A stretch of DNA of 11,049 bases, taken from assembly GCA_016929465.1 (NCBI GenBank), contig JAFGIT010000269.1, forward strand, positions 1 through 11,049, written 5' to 3'. The notes beneath the pieces are model-generated. The model saw nothing but the letters and a program-made list of their open reading frames with translations, was not told where the DNA came from and ran no database searches. The DNA is from Candidatus Coatesiibacteriota bacterium (GTDB lineage: Bacteria; B130-G9). Of this stretch, positions 5,991-11,049 are shown one piece after another (within the stretch, counting starts at the first letter, position 1; every line of letters starts with the position of its first letter). Made by a program: the position numbers and the translations under genes.

Positions 5991-7305
5991 TTCTCGCCTG
6001 CTTCTCGAAAAGGCCTGCCGCGTCGGACCGCTGGATGTTTCCGGCGTCGTGAATAAGGTCGTTGGCCTCGTGGTTGAATCGTCCGGTCCTCCGGCAGCTG
6101 TTGGCGACCTATGTCTCATTCGTGGGGCGCACTCGAATGTAATGACCGAAGTGGTCGGTCTGCGTGAGGAGAAGGTGCTTTCGATGGCGCTCGAGGACAT
6201 GCACGGCATCAAGACCGGCGCCAAGATAGAGCTGCTCGGAGAGCGAGCGGGCGTGCCTGTGGGCTTCGGTCTTCTCGGTAGAGTGCTGAATGGCAAGTGT
6301 GAACCTATTGATGAGAAGGGCCCAATAACAGGTGCGGAGGATACATATCCGCTTCGCCGCCAGGGACTCGATCCGCTCAAGAGGGGCAATATAACCGAGC
6401 CTATCGCGACGGGTGTCAAATCGATCGACGCACTTGTTACGGTCGGCAAGGGTCAGCGAATGGGGATCTTCTCGGGTAGCGGCGTTGGCAAGAGCATCCT
6501 GCTCGGGATGATTGCGAGGAATACTGCTGCGGACGTCAACGTCATCGCTCTCGTCGGGGAGCGCGGCCGTGAGGTTCGGGAGTTCCTCGAGAGAGACCTC
6601 GGAGAGGAGGGGCTGAAGCGAACGGTTGCTTTTGTCTCCACCTCCGACACTCCGGCTCCGCTCAAGATGCGTGCAGCATTCGCGGCGACCAGTGTTGCGG
6701 AGTTCTTCCGCGATCTCGGCCTCGATGTGATGCTTATGATGGATTCGGTAACACGTCTCGCGATGGCACAGAGAGAGATTGGCCTCTCCGCCGGTGAGCC
6801 CCCCTCGACTCGCGGCTATCCGCCGTCCGTATTCGGGATGCTCCCGATGGTATTCGAGCGAGCCGGCAAACGAGAGGGGAAGGGAAGCATAACCGGTCTT
6901 TATACTGTCCTGGTCGAAGGAGATGATCTCGACGAGCCGGTCTCTGACCATTGCAGATCGATTCTCGATGGGCACGTAGTGCTCTCCCGGAAGCTCGCCA
7001 ACAGGGGCCATTATCCCGCGGTGGACATTTTGCCTTCACGAAGTCGAGTTGTGGGAAGCGTGTCCTCCAAGGACCACATCTCGGCAGCATCGGCATTCAG
7101 AAGAGTTGTCGCGATGCACCGCGACAATGAGGACCTAATAAATATTGGGGCATACAAAAAAGGCAGCAATGCACTAATCGATTACGCAATTGATAAGACA
7201 GCCAAATTCAACCGGTTTCTCTGCCAGGAGCCGGACGAGAAAGCGGAGTTTTCTGCCACGGTGGAGTCCTTGAGGCTCTTGGTTGCAGACGCTCCGGATA
7301 ATTAG
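5983..7305 (+). CDS. fliI: Flagellum-specific ATPase FliI
   Basis: FliI is the hexameric ATPase of the flagellar export apparatus, related to the F1 beta subunit; it works with FliH and FliJ to prepare substrates for export. From ATG 5983 it has 440 residues, the usual size. Walker A is GSGVGKS at residues 165-171 (K170). The catalytic Glu lies in GERGREV (E193, matching Salmonella E211 by its spacing from the Walker Lys). The Walker B Asp is D254 in VMLMMDSVTRLAMAQREIGL, followed by GEPPSTRGYPPSVF. PAVDILPSRS fits the ATP synthase alpha/beta signature. Tandem ATGs at 5980 and 5983 follow GGAGG (5972-5976); the 6-nt spacing favours 5983. An upstream in-frame GTG at 5941 is deep inside fliH and unlikely. 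It overlaps fliH by 8 nt and lies 14 nt before fliJ. Confidence 0.97.
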   Translation: MFSSRLLLEKACRVGPLDVSGVVNKVVGLVVESSGPPAAVGDLCLIRGAHSNVMTEVVGLREEKVLSMALEDMHGIKTGAKIELLGERAGVPVGFGLLGRVLNGKCEPIDEKGPITGAEDTYPLRRQGLDPLKRGNITEPIATGVKSIDALVTVGKGQRMGIFSGSGVGKSILLGMIARNTAADVNVIALVGERGREVREFLERDLGEEGLKRTVAFVSTSDTPAPLKMRAAFAATSVAEFFRDLGLDVMLMMDSVTRLAMAQREIGLSAGEPPSTRGYPPSVFGMLPMVFERAGKREGKGSITGLYTVLVEGDDLDEPVSDHCRSILDGHVVLSRKLANRGHYPAVDILPSRSRVVGSVSSKDHISAASAFRRVVAMHRDNEDLINIGAYKKGSNALIDYAIDKTAKFNRFLCQEPDEKAEFSATVESLRLLVADAPDN

Positions 7306-7319
7306 GGGATGGGACCAAA

Positions 7320-7781
7320 ATGAGGGCATTCAGATTCAGACTTGAGAGGGTTCTCCAATTGCGGAAGCAAATGGAAGACGAGAAGCGGCGAGAGCTCAGC
7401 ATCATGCTATTCGATCTCAGACAACTGGAAGCAAAGCTTCATTCTCTGGAGCACGATCTCGAGTCGTGCAAGCAGCAGATGACAGCCGACCTCGAGAAGC
7501 AATCGCTTTCGATGGCTCGCATAGAGGTCTTTGCCTCATTCATCAAGCGCACCGCGTCGGCGATAGATGCACAGAAAAACCTGATACATGAGCTCCACAA
7601 GAGGATCGAAGCGAAGCGAGAAGAACTCCTATTGGCGATCAAGGAGCGAAGGGCCATTGAGAGCGTGAAGGCCAAGCGGCTCGCGGAGCACGAAATGGCG
7701 GCATCAAGGTATGAGATGAAATTCATCGATGAAGTCGCCGCGACCATGCGAATCAACCAAGGCCAACTCGAGAGGTGCTAG
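7320..7781 (+). CDS. fliJ: Flagellar export protein FliJ
   Basis: FliJ is the small coiled-coil protein that sits in the centre of the FliI hexamer, like the gamma subunit of F1, and connects it with the FlhA gate; it also handles export chaperones. The 153 residues match the family size. The N-terminus FRFRLERVLQLRKQMEDEKR is characteristic of FliJ, and the rest reads as two long charged helices forming an antiparallel coiled coil (about 10-60 and 75-145), with no Cys or Trp visible. FliJ is poorly conserved, so the call rests on this N-terminus, the coiled-coil character, and the position directly after fliI. AGGGGA at 7304-7309 overlaps the fliI stop and is 10 nt from the ATG. Its TAG stop shares a base with a GTG start of the next gene. 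Confidence 0.92.
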   Translation: MRAFRFRLERVLQLRKQMEDEKRRELSIMLFDLRQLEAKLHSLEHDLESCKQQMTADLEKQSLSMARIEVFASFIKRTASAIDAQKNLIHELHKRIEAKREELLLAIKERRAIESVKAKRLAEHEMAASRYEMKFIDEVAATMRINQGQLERC

Positions 7782-8362
7782 TGATTATGAACGCAAGAAA
7801 TAGAGGATATTTGGCGGGCTTGCTCGCGCTCCTTTTGACCTTCGTCATGGTCCATTCTGTGGGCTTCTGCGATAACAAGAGCCGCCTGGACAGCATCAAG
7901 GGATGGCTGAAGAAAGGCCCGAAGCAGACGGGGATCGAGTACTCATCGGACAAGCGTGCAGTTGAGGCAATGCTCCAGGCGCTTCGACTCCGAGAAGAGG
8001 AGCTGCAGAAAAGAGAAATGGAACTCGAGGTCTCACGCAAGTCTCTGCTGGAACTTCAAGAGCAGCTCAAGGAGCAGATGGAGACGATAAAGAAGGCTCA
8101 AGCCGAGGTAAAGCAATTGCTTAGCAAGGCTGATGCCGAGAAGCAGGAACGTCTGGATAGCCTCATCTCCCTCTACGGGACGATGAACGCACAAAGCGCA
8201 GCGTCGGCATTGCTCGAGCTCAACGATAAGGATCCCGAACTCGTGGCTGCGGTGTTCCAGGCGCTTAACAAGAAGCGCGCGGCAATCATACTGGACTCAA
8301 TCACTGAGAAGTCTCCTGCCACCGCGGCGGAGATAACCATGCGAATTGGGCGAAACAGATAG
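7781..8362 (+). CDS. motE: MotE/YlxF-like secreted coiled-coil protein with MgtE_N-like end
   Basis: A protein of about 193 residues begins with basic residues and a hydrophobic stretch, GYLAGLLALLLTFVMVHSVG, that fits a signal peptide or N-terminal anchor, so the rest should be outside the inner membrane. A long Glu/Lys/Gln-rich coiled coil follows (about 60-125), then a C-terminal domain with LYGTMNAQSAASALLELNDK and VAAVFQALNKKRAAIILDSI, the paired-helix pattern of the MgtE N-like domain in MotE (a MotC chaperone in Sinorhizobium) and in Bacillus YlxF. The place between fliJ and fliK is exactly that of ylxF. The Cys after the hydrophobic stretch does not fit a lipobox (Phe at -1). The start is uncertain: GTG 7781 has GAGG 5 nt upstream and overlaps the fliJ stop; ATG 7787 has 11 nt; GTG 7775 is less likely. 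Confidence 0.85.
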   Translation: MIMNARNRGYLAGLLALLLTFVMVHSVGFCDNKSRLDSIKGWLKKGPKQTGIEYSSDKRAVEAMLQALRLREEELQKREMELEVSRKSLLELQEQLKEQMETIKKAQAEVKQLLSKADAEKQERLDSLISLYGTMNAQSAASALLELNDKDPELVAAVFQALNKKRAAIILDSITEKSPATAAEITMRIGRNR

Positions 8363-8376
8363 GCTTAATAGAAACC

Positions 8377-11049
8377 ATGGGCGTAATGAACGAAGAATCC
8401 GCTGTTAAGCTCATCGCCAGGATGCTGGCGAATACGAGACGTGGCGCTGAGGGAACGTCCGATACCGACGCGCGTTCTCAAGCTCTGTCGAAGCGATTCA
8501 TGAGCGTCTTGAAGAGACAACTAACAGAAGCCGGCGTCTCGATGGAGGACCCGAAGCGGGCGAGTTCATTCGCAGGGAAAGGGCAATCATCCAAGCTGGA
8601 GCCATCGGAGGGGCAGCGAAATGAGCGCCGCTCCGAAAGGGCAATTGATGACGGCAATCCGCATGTCGCTGCCGTTGCACAGGTCGTAAGCGAAGAGAAG
8701 CCCGAGAGAATCGCCGCAATCCAGAGAGAGAATGTGACGTTCGACAATACGCGACATAGGGCGATAACGACCGAGGGAGCACGAATCGAGCGCAAGGTTG
8801 TGGAGGATAGTACCCAGGGCCAATCTTCCATTGAAAAGAGCACCTCAGACACTCGCCCGGCCAGCACAAAGGCTCTTCAATGGCGGGAATTGGTGCGGGG
8901 AATTGCCCGCCGGAACTCTACCGCTGCACAATCCGACCTGTCCGTGAGGGAGAGCGCGAACGCAGAAAGCCCTGATAGGACTGCACGGCTGGGGAACTCC
9001 AAGAGAGCGAGCCAACGTCTTGGCAACCGCCCCTCCACGAATAGAGGCGGATTGCGGGTTGTGTCCCATTTCGGGGCATCTATCGAAGGCGAACCGGCCA
9101 ATCGTGTGGAATCGATGAAGTCGGAGGGCACGCCGAGCCTCGGTAAATCGAAGGACGGAATCACGCATTCTGCCGACAGGTTCTTCAAGAGAACTATATT
9201 GAGCCAGGGAAGCTCGACGGAGAGATTGGCAGCAAAGGGAGTGGAGATTCCCGCGGCGAGCAACGCCAGGCCTTTGCGGGATCATAAGGGACTGAACGTC
9301 GAGAATCCGACCAGGCCACGCGCGACCAATGCAGGGACAAAGGCTGCCCGAATCCGACCAGCGACTCGATCCGCCATCAATCCGCGGTCGAACGGATCCT
9401 CCCATTCGAGCAAAGCTGCGCTCCCAATGAAGATGATGGCGAGGGCCGAAGCCGCTCAGAATAAACCGGTCGTAATAGAAGGGTCCCAAAAGACCAGCAA
9501 TAATATCATCACAAAGGCATCCGTTGGCATCGAGCGACGAGTTCTAACGAACGAGGGCTTCACACAACCTCAAGAAAGGCCCTCAATAAGTCGCTCAAAT
9601 AGCTACCTCCCGGAAAAAAGCAATGCGACCAGGCGTTGGCTACCCAGTAAAGCTCATCGCTTCTGGGGCAGGAGTGAATCGCATCATCCCTCCTTCCGCG
9701 CTCTTGGTCACCCACGAAGAGGCGACGGCGAGACGAGTGGTCTTAGGTCGTCTGGTCGCATTCCCTCGCTTTCGAGGGAGCTCCGGGCAGAGTTCGAGAT
9801 GGTTCGGCAAGAACCGAAAGGCCAGGTTCCCATGACTGAGTTTGTCCACCACTCACGAGTCGCGGCAAAGGGCGCTCAATCATCCAAGGCAGTGCTCATC
9901 GAGCGAGCGAACGTGGATATCGCGACAGCCTCGAAGAAAGAGACCAAAAGCGCCGCTTCGAGCATTAAGGCAAATCGGGCGAAGCTCGGAATCTCCGACC
10001 GCCGGTTGGCTTTCGATCCTGCGCGGACCTTGAGAACCAAGGCCATTATGGCTCAGGCGAAATCTAGCGCGAATCGCCTCCAACCTGAGCACTCCAGGGA
10101 AGCTGCGGCGGAAAAAAGGACCATTTTGGGCAGCGCCGCCAGGACGGAATCGAAAGCAGGAATCGTGGATCTCGATGCGGCCAGGGTGAAGCAGATGAGA
10201 CGCGCGGGAGAAAAGAGCGAGCTGCGATTGAGCCGCCCGACGGAGCGCACGCTCCTCGACAGGCATGGCATCGGAGAGGTCAACGACCGGTCCGATAAAG
10301 GCAGCGTCAAGCAGCCGTCATCGGGCGCGAATGAACGGAATACTAAATCATCCCCGAGGTCGAATGCTCGGACCTCTATGAACGAGACCGGTCCGGCGCC
10401 ACGGGCAGAGCTGAATGCTCGCGCTGAGGTGTCGAAGGCCATATCAAAAGCGACCGGGACAGATGATGCACGAGCCCCACGTGTGGTGGAAAAGGCTCTT
10501 CGGAGCCAGGGAACTCACTCGACCGACAACTGGAAGGGATTTGCCGAGTCCTCTAACCGCCCTGACCGGAGAGAAGGAATGCCGGAATTGAGCTCGGCCG
10601 GAAGAGGCCGGCCGACGGAGAGGACCGCGGGAGACCCATTTACGAGACCTGGAAAAGCAGAGACGCCGTCCATCATGGCACGGAGTTTTACAGAGACCGT
10701 GCGAAAGCCTATTCTTCGCGCAAAGTCGAATGCTCAAGAGAATACGGCGAGCGCGAGCGCGAAAGCGGAGGAACTGACCTCCGTTAGCAGAGCATCATCT
10801 TCGAGTAACTCAAAGAGCACGGTTACGCACAAGCCAGAGGGCAAGAAAGCAGCACTCAATCGGAATACTGCATCGCAGTCCCCACAGTCAGAAACGCACA
10901 AAACTGCTCCTGAAGTGAAGTCGCACCCCGAGTCTGCGCTCAAAGCCGATCGTGCTGTTCGTTCAGGTGAGAACGGTGAGGATAGCGCATCGATCCGTAC
11001 GTCGGATGTGGCCCTGGGTGAAGAAAAAGCCCAAATCAGGGCCAATGGG
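8377..11049 (+). CDS. fliK: Probable FliK (hook-length control), N-terminal part; long basic disordered region
   Basis: One frame runs without a stop from ATG 8377 to the window edge, 891 codons, so the gene is 3'-truncated by the window. A second ATG at 8386 is an alternative start; no strong Shine-Dalgarno is visible. Position after fliJ and motE/ylxF is that of fliK, whose product is exported and measures hook length, and whose N-terminal part is typically disordered and poorly conserved. Residues 1-50 have helix-forming segments (AVKLIARMLANT, KRFMSVLKRQLTEAG) that could hold the export signal. The rest is Ser/Arg/Ala/Lys/Glu/Thr/Asn-rich: by hand count about 102 Arg, 58 Lys and 102 Asp+Glu, no Cys, one Tyr and four Trp. 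The diagnostic FliK C-terminal domain would lie beyond the window, so the identity is inferred from context. Antisense frames here are shadows. Confidence 0.65.
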   Translation, partial: MGVMNEESAVKLIARMLANTRRGAEGTSDTDARSQALSKRFMSVLKRQLTEAGVSMEDPKRASSFAGKGQSSKLEPSEGQRNERRSERAIDDGNPHVAAVAQVVSEEKPERIAAIQRENVTFDNTRHRAITTEGARIERKVVEDSTQGQSSIEKSTSDTRPASTKALQWRELVRGIARRNSTAAQSDLSVRESANAESPDRTARLGNSKRASQRLGNRPSTNRGGLRVVSHFGASIEGEPANRVESMKSEGTPSLGKSKDGITHSADRFFKRTILSQGSSTERLAAKGVEIPAASNARPLRDHKGLNVENPTRPRATNAGTKAARIRPATRSAINPRSNGSSHSSKAALPMKMMARAEAAQNKPVVIEGSQKTSNNIITKASVGIERRVLTNEGFTQPQERPSISRSNSYLPEKSNATRRWLPSKAHRFWGRSESHHPSFRALGHPRRGDGETSGLRSSGRIPSLSRELRAEFEMVRQEPKGQVPMTEFVHHSRVAAKGAQSSKAVLIERANVDIATASKKETKSAASSIKANRAKLGISDRRLAFDPARTLRTKAIMAQAKSSANRLQPEHSREAAAEKRTILGSAARTESKAGIVDLDAARVKQMRRAGEKSELRLSRPTERTLLDRHGIGEVNDRSDKGSVKQPSSGANERNTKSSPRSNARTSMNETGPAPRAELNARAEVSKAISKATGTDDARAPRVVEKALRSQGTHSTDNWKGFAESSNRPDRREGMPELSSAGRGRPTERTAGDPFTRPGKAETPSIMARSFTETVRKPILRAKSNAQENTASASAKAEELTSVSRASSSSNSKSTVTHKPEGKKAALNRNTASQSPQSETHKTAPEVKSHPESALKADRAVRSGENGEDSASIRTSDVALGEEKAQIRANG

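Noticed and set aside
8845-9489. 214-codon open frame on the minus strand within the FliK-position gene
   Set aside because: The plus strand is open through the whole 2.7 kb in the operon direction, while minus-strand frames here are broken and overlap each other. The translated product shows no recognisable motif.
9623-9835. 70-codon plus-strand frame in another register
   Set aside because: It is embedded in the long open frame and has no Shine-Dalgarno. It is kept only as a possible sign of local indels, noted in the findings.
10053-10442. 129-codon minus-strand frame, with others at 9880-10266 and 10734-11045
   Set aside because: They are shadows of the Ser/Arg/Ala-rich plus-strand frame; they have no start signals and no operon context.
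10676-10691. TGGCAC-GGAGT-TTTAC as an internal sigma-54 promoter in the last gene
   Set aside because: The -12 GC dinucleotide is absent and it lies inside coding sequence.

Overview
This window is a flagellar (type III export/basal body) gene cluster, transcribed rightward, preceded by the 3' part of a serine hydroxymethyltransferase gene. No taxon can be named safely from the sequence. The moderately high GC, the near-consensus sigma-54 promoter ahead of flgB and the divergence of the proteins suggest a bacterium with a sigma-54-controlled flagellar hierarchy. The gene order flgB-flgC-fliE-fliF-fliG-fliH-fliI-fliJ-motE/ylxF-(fliK) is the one known from the Bacillus fla/che operon and from many deep-branching phyla.

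Layout: 1-741 is glyA, truncated at its 5' end by the window edge. 742-953 is a non-coding stretch with several hairpins that ends in a strong intrinsic terminator (921-953). It contains short strings that look like the 3' end of 23S rRNA. 954-1188 is the regulatory and leader region: a short palindrome, a textbook -24/-12 promoter at 1013-1028, and a leader of about 150 nt with a possible 24-codon ORF that overlaps the flgB start. 1189-8362 carries nine tightly packed flagellar genes with gaps of 30 nt or less and several stop/start overlaps, as expected for one polycistronic, translationally coupled unit. From 8377 to the window end there is one uninterrupted reading frame of 891 codons, still open. 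Its position makes it the likely fliK (hook-length control), but what is visible is only a long, Arg-rich, apparently disordered N-terminal part.

How the parts fit: FlgB, FlgC and FliE form the proximal rod and its junction with the MS ring. FliF is the MS ring and FliG the rotor/switch protein seated on it. FliH, FliI and FliJ are the cytoplasmic ATPase complex that feeds the export gate. The MotE/YlxF-like protein is a secreted or membrane-anchored coiled-coil chaperone, probably for motor/stator parts. The FliK-position protein would be an exported length ruler.

I found no mobile element, tRNA, CRISPR array or clearly exotic system. The items most worth a second look are the unusual basic FliK-position protein, the rRNA-like strings after glyA, the small ORF in the flgB leader, and the sigma-54 promoter driving this operon.
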